The position numbers and the translations under genes are program-made. From a virus: a stretch of 24,271 bases of DNA. Under the pieces are notes generated by a model. It was not told the origin of the DNA and did not search any database. It saw only the letters and a program-made list of their open reading frames with translations. Location of the stretch: the IMG/VR virus record IMGVR_UViG_3300027763_000237, positions 1 to 24,271 of that record. The stretch is one strand, 5' to 3'. Positions 5,595-11,634 of the stretch are shown piece after piece; positions within the stretch are counted from its first letter, which is position 1; every line of letters starts with the position of its first letter.

Positions 5595-6251
5595 TTGCTC
5601 GTCGTCAGGTTCTTCATCCACTATATCTCTATCAACCCAAGGCTTCATCCCACCCATCAACCTAACAAGTTTGCGTATTACTCTCGTTGTACGCATGCGA
5701 GTAGCGTCAGGGCTAACGAGCTCAAGCTCCTTGGCTATGTCCGCATACTCCATAGACTCTGCATATCTTAAGAAGAGTAACTGTTTATCTTCAGTGCTTA
5801 ACTTATGGTATGCGGAGTCTACCTCTATCATCATAGCCTGTAGATTACCGCCCTCATTAGGAGCACTAGGCCTTCCTGGCCTACCAAGATTAAGTTTATG
5901 GGTTACACCCCACTCACTGCGCAACACAGCAGGAAGCAACGCCTCCACTATTACTGGGTCATAGTAATACAAATCAGATACATCATAGCCAAGGGACTTG
6001 GCCTTCTGATACTGACAATAATCTAGTGCATAGTTACGAAGGCTACGGTAGATAAGGTTCTTTGCATCCTTACCGCCCATCTCATTCCATTCAGTAAACT
6101 TATTTATATGGGCAGGGAACCACTCGTATAGTGTCTGACGAATATCCTCAAGTTCAATCATCTTAAACTTTCTATGATACTCACTAGCTACATTGGTTAC
6201 TGCATATTCCCAAGGCTCAATTAGCTTCCAGTCCATCATCAACTTTCTCAT
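5580..6251 (-). CDS. Sigma-factor-like protein
   Basis: A 223-residue protein. The C-terminal part (about 150-200) reads like sigma-70 region 4: an LSTEDKQLLFLRY start, then YADIAKELELVS and a second helix rich in Arg (RMRTTRVIRKLVRL), a helix-turn-helix for -35 binding. Residues 15-85 are helical with aromatic and charged residues, and could be a diverged region 2. The tail is acidic. It would redirect host RNA polymerase, perhaps to late promoters. It is the last gene of the leftward operon. ATG 6251 overlaps the upstream gene by 35 bp; ATG codons at 6239 and 6236 are alternatives. An HTH protein that is not a true sigma factor remains possible. Confidence 0.65.
   Translation of the reverse strand: MRKLMMDWKLIEPWEYAVTNVASEYHRKFKMIELEDIRQTLYEWFPAHINKFTEWNEMGGKDAKNLIYRSLRNYALDYCQYQKAKSLGYDVSDLYYYDPVIVEALLPAVLRSEWGVTHKLNLGRPGRPSAPNEGGNLQAMMIEVDSAYHKLSTEDKQLLFLRYAESMEYADIAKELELVSPDATRMRTTRVIRKLVRLMGGMKPWVDRDIVDEEPDDEQSLVD
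5585..5604. terminator. Hairpin shared by two convergent gene ends
   Basis: CGACGAG (5585-5591) and CTCGTCG (5598-5604) form a perfect 7-bp stem around a 6-nt loop. The hairpin contains the stop codon of the plus-strand acidic gene (5592-5594) and lies in the last codons of the minus-strand gene. No good T-tract follows on either side, so termination would be weak or depend on convergent transcription. Confidence 0.4.
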
Positions 6252-6630
6252 TCTTATACTTACGACTCATGGATAGTAAATCTTCTACAGTAATTAAATA
6301 GCCCTTGCTTTTGTTAGGTGGTATCTCGCATGAGATTTCTCTACCTAATTCAAGCACACCCTTCTTAAGGATATGCGTTGGTACAATAACAACTGTTTGT
6401 TCTAGTACGAACGCCCAGTATGCAGCCTCAGTAACCATCAAGCCTGATGGCTCCCATGATTTAGACTTCATGAACCAGCACTCAACCTCAATGTAAAGGT
6501 TGTTAGTAATCCACCACTTCCTGTCGCGCTTTACTTCGACAGTCTTGCCACCAGTAAGTAGTTCTTCTACTAGTTTCTCACCCTTACGGCCATAGCCGAA
6601 GTCCAAATCGAATGAAGACTTGTTAGTCAT
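6217..6630 (-). CDS. PD-(D/E)XK nuclease-like protein
   Basis: A 137-residue protein. An early helix contains Glu18 (GEKLVEELL). The strand pair VEVKRDRKW (Glu32, Lys34) and NLYIEVECW follows, then a helix and VVIVPT. This is the usual small PD-(D/E)XK core, with Glu-x-Lys as the metal-binding motif. Actinophages often carry such proteins near replication genes, where roles in recombination or DNA degradation are assumed. It overlaps both neighbours by a few bases. Exact activity and substrate are not shown by the sequence. Confidence 0.6.
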   Translation of the reverse strand: MTNKSSFDLDFGYGRKGEKLVEELLTGGKTVEVKRDRKWWITNNLYIEVECWFMKSKSWEPSGLMVTEAAYWAFVLEQTVVIVPTHILKKGVLELGREISCEIPPNKSKGYLITVEDLLSMSRKYKNEKVDDGLEAN

Positions 6631-6985
6631 TAGGCCACTTTCCTCTTAGTACTAGCAACCCTATGATTGCATAGTTTGCCATGTCCTTGAAGGAATCCTC
6701 AAGGCTTTCATGCTGTGGGTCTTTGTTATTATCTACTAGGTTATTGATGCGTGCAAACTTATCCCACATACGCACACGCAGGCCATTGACTGGCCCACCT
6801 GGGCTACGCGAGATGTTGGTTGGACCATAATCATTGTGCTTACTAAGCAATAGGTCAGCCAGTTCCTGGAAGGTAGAGGCTACGTCATATGCGAAATCCG
6901 AATCTCTAATACCAACTGCTGGTTCTCCATGCGTACTTGCGTCACCGTAAAACCTTGATTCGCCAGGTGCTGGGTAATCTGCCAT
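6623..6985 (-). CDS. DUF1599-type (nucleotide modification associated) protein
   Basis: A 120-residue protein. Residues 40-115 match the DUF1599 pattern: LLLSKHNDYGPTNI, NGLRVRMWDKFARINNLV, then a run of acidic residues and DMANYAIIGLLVLRGKW. This all-helical, MazG-like family is known from phages and was linked by genome context to base modification. It may act on nucleotides, but its reaction is not proven. It overlaps the next gene's start by 8 bp. The N-terminal 35 residues are variable and probably disordered. Confidence 0.75.
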   Translation of the reverse strand: MADYPAPGESRFYGDASTHGEPAVGIRDSDFAYDVASTFQELADLLLSKHNDYGPTNISRSPGGPVNGLRVRMWDKFARINNLVDNNKDPQHESLEDSFKDMANYAIIGLLVLRGKWPND

Positions 6986-6991
6986 ATCAAT

Positions 6992-7327
6992 TCACTCTCC
7001 ACCTTCGAGTAGTTGTTTAAGTTCATCATCTATTTCCGCCATGCTGGAACCTACAATCATGTCTTCGATGACTTCGACAACTGTTGATGGTTCCATCTCG
7101 ACAGTAAAGAGAGTCATGTACGTATCTTGTGCTACACTTTTAATCTTCTCGGGCTCATCAGCATAACGATAGAAGCAACGCAACAACGAACCAATCATCA
7201 GGCGATAGCCATTAGGTAGGATAAGTGCTGGGTCAAACTCTTCGTCTTCCTCGAGCAGGTGGTCAGTCGCTTCGAATACATTCTCGAACTGCTCACCACA
7301 TTCAGGACATGGTTTAATCGGCTTCAT
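6992..7327 (-). CDS. CPxCG-motif hypothetical protein
   Basis: A 111-residue acidic protein that starts MKPIKPCPECGEQF and has a His after FEATDH, so the N terminus may be a C2H2/C2HC zinc knuckle. The remainder is predicted to be helical, with a Tyr/Arg-rich stretch around 50-60. It lies between the Toprim and DUF1599 genes of the replication operon and overlaps the former by 14 bp. No enzyme motif was seen. Confidence 0.6.
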   Translation of the reverse strand: MKPIKPCPECGEQFENVFEATDHLLEEDEEFDPALILPNGYRLMIGSLLRCFYRYADEPEKIKSVAQDTYMTLFTVEMEPSTVVEVIEDMIVGSSMAEIDDELKQLLEGGE

Positions 7328-7955
7328 TGGTTAGCCCTGCTTTCTCTCTGATATAGTCCGCACCGAACTTGACGTAGATAGAATTGACATCTTCGCCGTC
7401 TGGCATGGAGACGATAGTAACTGGAAGTTCTCGGGCAAGCCCTGCTGCAAATTCTTTTCCAGGCTGGTCGCCATCAGCGAATACAAATACTCTTTCAAAA
7501 TCTGCGAGCAATCTTGTGTAGTGTTTCTTCCATGAGTTCGAACCTGGAACTCCAACACAAGGGATACCGACGCATCTACTGAGCGTGATTGTATCAAGCT
7601 CTCCTTCACATACGCCAATCCAATCACCTGCCCTTTCAATATCTAGTACGTTGTACATCTTAGTGTCACTACCAGTCATGCCCATATACTTAGGCTCAAC
7701 TGCTGGGTTCAAACTTCTAAATCTAATATCAACTACACCAGTCTTAGTTACATACGGTATGGCTAAGCGCCCGAGGTATGCTTCATGTCCTGTCTCAGGC
7801 TCCGCGACTACGCCTAATCGAGCCAGCCGTGCTACTTCGATTGGAATACCCCTGCTTGCTAGGTAATCTTCGGCCTGATAAATGCTTTCCTGGTACTTGC
7901 GTGTTGCTTGTCCCAGCAAATCCTTCTGCGATTCTAGCTGCCTCACGTATGTCAA
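7314..7955 (-). CDS. Primase, Toprim catalytic part
   Basis: Up to 213 residues forming the Toprim half of a DnaG-like primase. CEGELD (Glu117, Glu119, Asp121) and FVFADGDQPG (Asp161, Asp163) are the metal-binding motifs for RNA primer synthesis. The upstream linker YQESIYQAEDYLASRGI is typical of the region after the zinc domain. The frame has no ATG. TTG 7955 or GTG 7946 must serve, behind AGGAGGGAG. It lies +1 relative to the CHC2 gene and overlaps it by 161 bp. So it is either made by reinitiation or as a fusion through a frameshift. Its partner is the RecA-fold helicase-like ATPase encoded upstream. Confidence 0.8.
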   Translation of the reverse strand: MTYVRQLESQKDLLGQATRKYQESIYQAEDYLASRGIPIEVARLARLGVVAEPETGHEAYLGRLAIPYVTKTGVVDIRFRSLNPAVEPKYMGMTGSDTKMYNVLDIERAGDWIGVCEGELDTITLSRCVGIPCVGVPGSNSWKKHYTRLLADFERVFVFADGDQPGKEFAAGLARELPVTIVSMPDGEDVNSIYVKFGADYIREKAGLTNEAD

Positions 7956-8169
7956 CTCCCTCCTGCATAGCTACGATTTGTAAACTATTTCCTTGTACTC
8001 CACATGCAAAACATATAAAAATATTCTTATCTAGGTTAACTGTTCCTGATTGATGACTATCACCGTGGAACGGACACCTTAAGTTAGCTTGGCCATGGTC
8101 ACGCCGTAGCGTTGCACCGTAGTGCTCAAGCACAGCCTTGATTGAAGGCAAGTTACTCACCAAAGACAT
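7795..8169 (-). CDS. Primase, CHC2 zinc-binding part
   Basis: A 124-residue frame. Residues 1-82 are the zinc-binding domain of a DnaG-type primase: CPFH (Cys32, His35) and CFAC (Cys53, Cys56), followed by the family helix VAMQEGVDIREAARIAEGF. After about residue 84 the sequence becomes low-complexity and Ser/Arg/Gly-rich, while the family continues in the +1 frame as the Toprim gene. The last 40 residues are therefore probably not natural family sequence. A programmed frameshift, a deliberate gene split or a single-base assembly error would each explain it. The start overlaps the resolvase-like gene by 17 bp. Confidence 0.8.
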   Translation of the reverse strand: MSLVSNLPSIKAVLEHYGATLRRDHGQANLRCPFHGDSHQSGTVNLDKNIFICFACGVQGNSLQIVAMQEGVDIREAARIAEGFAGTSNTQVPGKHLSGRRLPSKQGYSNRSSTAGSIRRSRGA

Positions 8170-8524
8170 CTCCTAACCTCAGTACTAAATATGAATCTGC
8201 TATTGACTTACCTCTTGCCTTGATTACTATCGCTGGAAGAATGTTTTCCCTGTCAATGCCTCTAGCTTCTGCGTAATTGTCCGCTTCGACCTGTGCTTCT
8301 TTGCTCCAGCCACTAAGGCTGATTGCGTTACCTGCTCCTGGTGCTTTGCATTCAAGGATGCCAATGGTTCCTCCAATGAAATCCTTGCGGACAACAACAT
8401 CCCCTTCATCTTTGCTACCTCTCCTTGCAAGGCGTTCAGCGTCGTATCCAATTCCTCTAAAGTATTTCGTGATGTCTGTTTCATATGTTGCTCCCCTAGC
8501 CTTATGGCTTTTCCTAGTTGTCAT
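8153..8524 (-). CDS. Holliday junction resolvase-like (Hjc-type) nuclease
   Basis: A 123-residue PD-(D/E)XK protein with the layout of archaeal-type Hjc resolvases. A basic N terminus and Glu15 lie in the first helix. RLARRGSKDEGDVVV has Asp42 on the first strand, and ILECKA has Glu58 and Lys60 on the second. These acidic residues and the Lys form the metal-dependent active site that cuts branched DNA. The protein probably acts with the split RecB-like nuclease and helicase in replication or recombination. A related phage PD-(D/E)XK nuclease of other specificity is possible. Confidence 0.75.
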   Translation of the reverse strand: MTTRKSHKARGATYETDITKYFRGIGYDAERLARRGSKDEGDVVVRKDFIGGTIGILECKAPGAGNAISLSGWSKEAQVEADNYAEARGIDRENILPAIVIKARGKSIADSYLVLRLGDVFGE

Positions 8525-9086
8525 TCTTCTTTATCCAAACTTGGTAACTATCAACTAACTGAGTGTACTCACCAGTATGTGTCTGTAAAAAATTATCAAT
8601 TGCTGGCTTAGGCGTGGTATCAGGTGGTAAGTCTTTGCCCCATTGATAATCATCAAAGGCAAGGATACCTTTAGGCTTGAGTAGATTCCATGCACTGTAT
8701 GCATCACGCTCAACCTGAGCAGATGTATGACCGCCATCAATGTAGATGAAGTCAAAATGTGCAGCAATCTCTCCAGTGAAGTACTTATCACTAGTCATCT
8801 TAAGCCTTACAACTTTCTGATACTTAGTGATACGTGCTTCATAATACTTCAGTACTCTCTCGAAGTCGATAGCCTGATGCTCGCGTTCATCTGAACCAGC
8901 CCACGTATCAACATCAATTAGCACACACGTTGGATGCGTTAGAACATTCTCGCATAACCAAACACTTGCATCACCTGTGTATGCACCAATCTGCAGGAAC
9001 CTTAAGTCAGGCTTGCCACTAAGGTGAGCAAGCTGAGCCTCAAAGTTATACTGTTGACCAGCAAACCAATTAGGAAACTGTGTCAT
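8514..9086 (-). CDS. Class I SAM-dependent methyltransferase
   Basis: A 190-residue Rossmann-fold protein of the Methyltransferase_24 type. Motif I is LQIGAYTGDAS (31-41), LIDVD at 56-60 is the acidic motif II position, and FDFIYIDGGH (111-120) is the motif 4 region, followed by LLKPKGILAFDDY. It lacks the NPPY/DPPY-type motif of DNA amino-methylases. A small-molecule, sugar or protein substrate is therefore more likely than direct DNA methylation. It overlaps the helicase and resolvase genes by a few bases and is co-transcribed with them. The target is unknown. Confidence 0.75.
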   Translation of the reverse strand: MTQFPNWFAGQQYNFEAQLAHLSGKPDLRFLQIGAYTGDASVWLCENVLTHPTCVLIDVDTWAGSDEREHQAIDFERVLKYYEARITKYQKVVRLKMTSDKYFTGEIAAHFDFIYIDGGHTSAQVERDAYSAWNLLKPKGILAFDDYQWGKDLPPDTTPKPAIDNFLQTHTGEYTQLVDSYQVWIKKNDN

Positions 9087-9865
9087 GCGTTCTCTGGAAT
9101 ATCATCGATGAACATATACTCAGGGTTGAATGCAACCCAAGTCATTAGTCCTCCGCCTGCGTCGGCACGACCATATCTGTTCTTGACAGGCGCAACTCCC
9201 ATACTTGTCCCGACAACTCCAAGCGTACAGATGAGTGCGGGTAATTGCGCAACCTTTCCTTGGATAGCACTTCTAGGTTGGCATGGAGAGCCTTGGATAG
9301 CCTCCGATGTGTGATGTAAGACAACAACTGCTGCATTGGTCGCTCTAGCAAGGTATTTCAACTCCTTCATAATCGCACGCATAGATGCGAACTCTTCACC
9401 ACCATCGGTGGCTACGTCCATTAGGTTATCTACTACAATAAGAACTGGGGGACAACCCCATAGTTCTTCAAATGCTTGTACTTCTTCATCAATGTCTTGC
9501 AATGATGGTGCTGATTCAAATGACCACACAATGTGTGAACCTCGGGCAAGTGTAGCCTTAGTCCAGCCATGGTCAGTATTCATGAGTGACTCTACGTCAC
9601 CCTGTGACTTACCTGAAATCATTGAGGCTAATCGCATAGCCATAGTGTGTGCGTTGGTATCTGCTGAGATGTATAGAGTTGGAACTCTCATCTTCAAAGC
9701 TAATGCTAGTGCTAGGGTTGACTTACCTACACCTGGTGCTGCTGCAAACATTGAAACTTCAGAGCGACGTATGATAATCTTGTTTGACTCGAACGCTTTG
9801 AAGCAACTAGGGAGCGGTTCTCCACCGATACTGGCACGGCCAACGCTTCTGACAAGTGTACGCAT
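9083..9865 (-). CDS. RecA-fold replicative helicase-like ATPase
   Basis: A 260-residue P-loop ATPase of the DnaB/RepA-like AAA_25 group. Walker A is APGVGKST (43-50, Lys48), Walker B is VLIVVD ending at Asp146, HH at 184-185 resembles the sensor motif, and KNRYGR near 228-233 may carry the arginine finger. There is no DnaB N-terminal domain. The short length suggests the compact phage helicase form or a loader. It precedes the primase genes in the operon. AGAAGGGAA is a good ribosome-binding site before ATG 9865. A RadA/RecA-like recombination role cannot be excluded. Confidence 0.75.
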   Translation of the reverse strand: MRTLVRSVGRASIGGEPLPSCFKAFESNKIIIRRSEVSMFAAAPGVGKSTLALALALKMRVPTLYISADTNAHTMAMRLASMISGKSQGDVESLMNTDHGWTKATLARGSHIVWSFESAPSLQDIDEEVQAFEELWGCPPVLIVVDNLMDVATDGGEEFASMRAIMKELKYLARATNAAVVVLHHTSEAIQGSPCQPRSAIQGKVAQLPALICTLGVVGTSMGVAPVKNRYGRADAGGGLMTWVAFNPEYMFIDDIPENA

Positions 9866-9892
9866 GGTTCATTCCCTTCTGTAAGGATAGAA

Positions 9893-9927
9893 CGTAGCCA
9901 CCATTGCGGTGTGTAACGATGGCTACG
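9893..9927 (-). other. Intergenic hairpin in the replication operon
   Basis: CGTAGCCA (9893-9900) is complementary to TGGCTACG (9920-9927), an 8-bp stem with a 19-nt loop, in the only notable gap of the operon (9866-9939). No T-tract follows in the minus direction. It may attenuate or protect the transcript ahead of the helicase gene. Confidence 0.45.
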
Positions 9928-9939
9928 CTCAATCATATC

Positions 9940-10359
9940 TTAGTTAACTGGCTTGCATTGGTCAGGCGTGCCTTGTGGTGTTGGGCATGCCCAGAAAGCG
10001 TAAGGCTTCCCACTTGTCTTGCTCACTCCCTGTCGGAAGATTCGTGCCCCGTGAATGCACGTCGGACTTGCTGTCCCCGCTGGCGTTACCGCGGACGGTG
10101 GAGCTCCAACGGATGCTGCTGCCTGCTGGATTGGAGCGGAGAATTGCGATGGCGTTGTGCCTGCTGTTGAACCAGTGGTCCCCAAAGGGGCCGCGTTGTA
10201 TGCACCAACAACCAATCGTTGTACTGATGCAACTTGTGATGAGTAATCTCCAACACCTTCGAGCAACACGCTTAGTTCGTCGGCCGTATTGGCACGCACG
10301 TTAATCATGTCACCTGCTGGTGTCTTATAGGAGACTTGTAGTTTCCAGTCTTCGTTCAT
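9940..10359 (-). CDS. Zinc-ribbon protein with disordered linker
   Basis: A 139-residue protein in three parts: a beta-rich N-terminal domain (1-55), an Ala/Pro/Thr/Ser linker (55-100), and a C-terminal zinc ribbon (CIHGARIFRQG ... YAFWACPTPQGTPDQC, near residues 101-135). The terminal ribbon resembles those fused to topoisomerases and phage single-strand-binding proteins. It lies between the nuclease and the helicase, so a role in binding single-stranded DNA is plausible but unproven. AGGATAACAG precedes ATG 10359. Confidence 0.6.
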   Translation of the reverse strand: MNEDWKLQVSYKTPAGDMINVRANTADELSVLLEGVGDYSSQVASVQRLVVGAYNAAPLGTTGSTAGTTPSQFSAPIQQAAASVGAPPSAVTPAGTASPTCIHGARIFRQGVSKTSGKPYAFWACPTPQGTPDQCKPVN

Positions 10360-10362
10360 CTG

Positions 10363-10968
10363 TTATCCTATCTTAGTTGAGAACTGACAATGTGCGGTCA
10401 GTCCACACTTGTATTGGCAATTGTTTGTGTTCGGCAAGAATATACCTGCCTTACGTGCTTTGTCAAACCCTGATACCAGGTACTCCAGCTTCTCCTCTGT
10501 GTACTGTTCAAGACTGACCAACGGTGACACGCCGTGTTGACGTGACATGAAGTATGTTCCCCACTTGATATCTATGCCAAAGGTTTTCATCAAACCAATC
10601 TTATAGAAACCAAGCTGCAGTGTATTGGAAGGCGTAGCCTGGGATGTCTTAAGGTCAACAATGACTAACTCACCATTAACTTCGAACACCCTATCAAGAA
10701 TCATCTTGACTGGTACACCAGTAAACTCGGGAATCATTTCGAGTTCGATAGCTGGGACACCTTGCGGTGTCTTCCATATCTTCCAATCGGTATTGGCTTG
10801 TCGCCATTCAATGTAGGCCTGTACCCAACGAGGACCAGCTTCGTGCCAGAAAGCTTCGTTCTCTTTGTTAGGATTAGCTTTAGTAGCCCTACCACCAACA
10901 CGTGCATTGGTTAGGTCAGTAGTACCAAGCTCATCAGCCCATGCTCTAGCCCATAGTTCCTGTATCAT
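10363..10968 (-). CDS. RecB/Cas4-type nuclease, C-terminal part
   Basis: 201 residues from ATG 10968. This is the catalytic and cluster-binding part of a RecB-family PD-(D/E)XK exonuclease: ILDRVF with the motif II Asp, VIVDLKTS with Asp-x-Lys, LQLGFY as the Q-x3-Y motif, and a C-terminal C-x3-C-x5-C (CQYKCGLTAHC) for a [4Fe-4S] cluster. The N-terminal Cys and catalytic His of this family are absent here but present in the gene just upstream. The start overlaps that gene's stop in an ATGA junction with GGAG 6 bp before it. So the split looks like coupled translation of two polypeptides rather than a simple read error. The in-frame GTG 10986 is an alternative start. Confidence 0.75.
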   Translation of the reverse strand: MIQELWARAWADELGTTDLTNARVGGRATKANPNKENEAFWHEAGPRWVQAYIEWRQANTDWKIWKTPQGVPAIELEMIPEFTGVPVKMILDRVFEVNGELVIVDLKTSQATPSNTLQLGFYKIGLMKTFGIDIKWGTYFMSRQHGVSPLVSLEQYTEEKLEYLVSGFDKARKAGIFLPNTNNCQYKCGLTAHCQFSTKIG

Positions 10969-11153
10969 GCATTCTCCAAATCCCACAGTTCAGTTGCTCG
11001 GTGAAATGCCGAACCACCTACCGACCAAACCGAAGGTTCTTCTGGTACCATCATTAATCTACCGAGGTAGTACTGATAGCCACAGTCGATGTAGGTCGAG
11101 AATGCTGAGTATGAAACATGCTCGGGTAGTTTATATTCTCCAAGTTGTATCAT
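10965..11153 (-). CDS. RecB/Cas4-type nuclease, N-terminal part
   Basis: A 62-residue protein from ATG 11153. It carries the opening of a RecB-family nuclease: HVSYSAFSTYIDCGYQYYL, with the first cluster Cys at 24, and VGGSAFHRATELW, with the motif I His at 51. The rest of the family sequence is in the next gene. ATG 11153 is chosen over the upstream in-frame GTG 11213 because the protein family starts near here, and because the -10 box at 11163-11168 lies 9 bp upstream. The mRNA would have almost no leader, as is common in Actinobacteria. It is the first gene of the leftward replication operon. Confidence 0.75.
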   Translation of the reverse strand: MIQLGEYKLPEHVSYSAFSTYIDCGYQYYLGRLMMVPEEPSVWSVGGSAFHRATELWDLENA

Positions 11154-11162
11154 CGTGGGTGT

Positions 11163-11191
11163 AGTATAGCACAGGTCAGGTGTTGTGCAGG
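11163..11191 (-). promoter_or_regulatory. Leftward promoter of the replication operon
   Basis: Read on the minus strand, TATACT at 11168-11163 is preceded by TGTGC (extended -10) and followed by ACACCC. It shares TGCTATACTACACC with the plus-strand promoter at 785-798. The -35 position (11191-11186) is CCTGCA, a poor match, and it overlaps a perfect palindrome. This suggests an extended -10 promoter controlled by a bound protein. The expected start site is within about 4 bp of ATG 11153. Confidence 0.65.
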
Positions 11192-11205
11192 TAGGCTGCC
11201 TACCT
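11189..11205. promoter_or_regulatory. 17-bp perfect palindrome, candidate operator
   Basis: AGGTAGGC-T-GCCTACCT has 8-bp perfect arms about one central base. It overlaps the weak -35 region of the leftward promoter and lies in the divergent region between 11153 and 11306. Its symmetry fits a dimeric DNA-binding protein. It has no T-tract and sits upstream of the start site, so it is not a terminator of that operon. Confidence 0.6.
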
Positions 11206-11229
11206 ACACCCATCAGGGTTCAGTGTATA

Positions 11230-11300
11230 CTTGTATATAATATATAATATAAAGACCCTGAAAGGGTCTTATAGTATATATATAATATATATTATAGGAG
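11230..11300 (+). promoter_or_regulatory. AT-rich promoter region with an internal hairpin
   Basis: Nearly pure A/T DNA with TATAAT at 11236-11241, 11243-11248 and 11281-11286, interrupted by the hairpin AAGACCCT-GAA-AGGGTCTT (11252-11270). No convincing -35 box lines up with any TATAAT. AGGAG at 11296-11300 is the ribosome-binding site for the gene at 11306. On the minus strand the hairpin is followed by TTTATATTATATATT and could also act as a weak terminator. An easily melted origin region is another possibility. Confidence 0.5.
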
Positions 11301-11305
11301 ATAGA

Positions 11306-11455
11306 ATGACTGAAGTAATACTAGGTTCGCTAGCTGCGCTAGCAATTCGTGATATTGTATACGAGGCAGTTGCTCGATACAACCACTACCGACGACATAA
11401 AGACTTTGAAGTGTTCGTTGACCTGCTTGAAGACATTGACGCTGACGAAAATTAA
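11306..11455 (+). CDS. Small hydrophobic/acidic hypothetical protein
   Basis: A 49-residue protein. ATG 11306 has AGGAG 5 bp upstream; the longer in-frame reading would translate A/T-rich promoter DNA. Residues 4-20 form a moderately hydrophobic helix, residues 25-33 are basic, and the C terminus is acidic. It is the only plus-strand gene between the two leftward arms. It has its own promoter region and is followed by a folded RNA segment. It could be an early regulator or membrane mini-protein; the function is not recognised. Confidence 0.6.
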   Translation: MTEVILGSLAALAIRDIVYEAVARYNHYRRHKDFEVFVDLLEDIDADEN

Positions 11456-11458
11456 ATA

Positions 11459-11509
11459 ATATTTGCCTGGAATATAAGCCTGTGGTCGGCTGAACGGTGA
11501 GGCGAATAT
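11459..11509 (+). other. Candidate structured RNA segment
   Basis: The segment right after the stop at 11455 folds with a 10-bp closing stem (11459-11468 with 11500-11509, one G-T pair) and an inner hairpin AGCC-TGTGGTC-GGCT (11477-11491). The stretch 11456-11634 has no gene. Besides this fold it holds the late-operon terminator and a 5-bp hairpin GGCCC-AGCTAA-GGGCC near 11606-11621. It could be a 3' untranslated structure or a small RNA. It is not a tRNA. Confidence 0.35.
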
Positions 11510-11542
11510 ATCTCTGTAGAAGGCGTACGATTCCTATCGCTG

Positions 11543-11594
11543 AAAACACAAAAAGACCCCCTTCCATAGCAGTGATGCTAGGGTTGGGGGTCTT
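11543..11594 (-). terminator. Strong terminator of the late operon
   Basis: AAGACCCCC (11553-11561) pairs with GGGGGTCTT (11586-11594). An inner stem TAGCA-GTGA-TGCTA (11567-11580) extends the hairpin. On the minus strand it is followed by TTTTTGTGTTTT (11543-11554), a typical U-tract, so it mainly ends the leftward structural/lysis transcript. On the plus strand the following TCTTCTTGTCTCT gives weaker termination for the gene at 11306. Confidence 0.88.
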
Positions 11595-11634
11595 CTTGTC
11601 TCTATGGCCCAGCTAAGGGCCTATATGAGGTGGT

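Noticed and set aside
11231-11305. Long start of the small plus-strand gene (25 extra residues)
   Set aside because: It would translate A/T-rich promoter DNA and a hairpin; ATG 11306 has AGGAG at proper spacing.
11456-11545. Possible tRNA or attachment-site core after the small plus-strand gene
   Set aside because: No cloverleaf, no CCA end, and no repeat of the segment elsewhere in the window; kept only as a general RNA fold.
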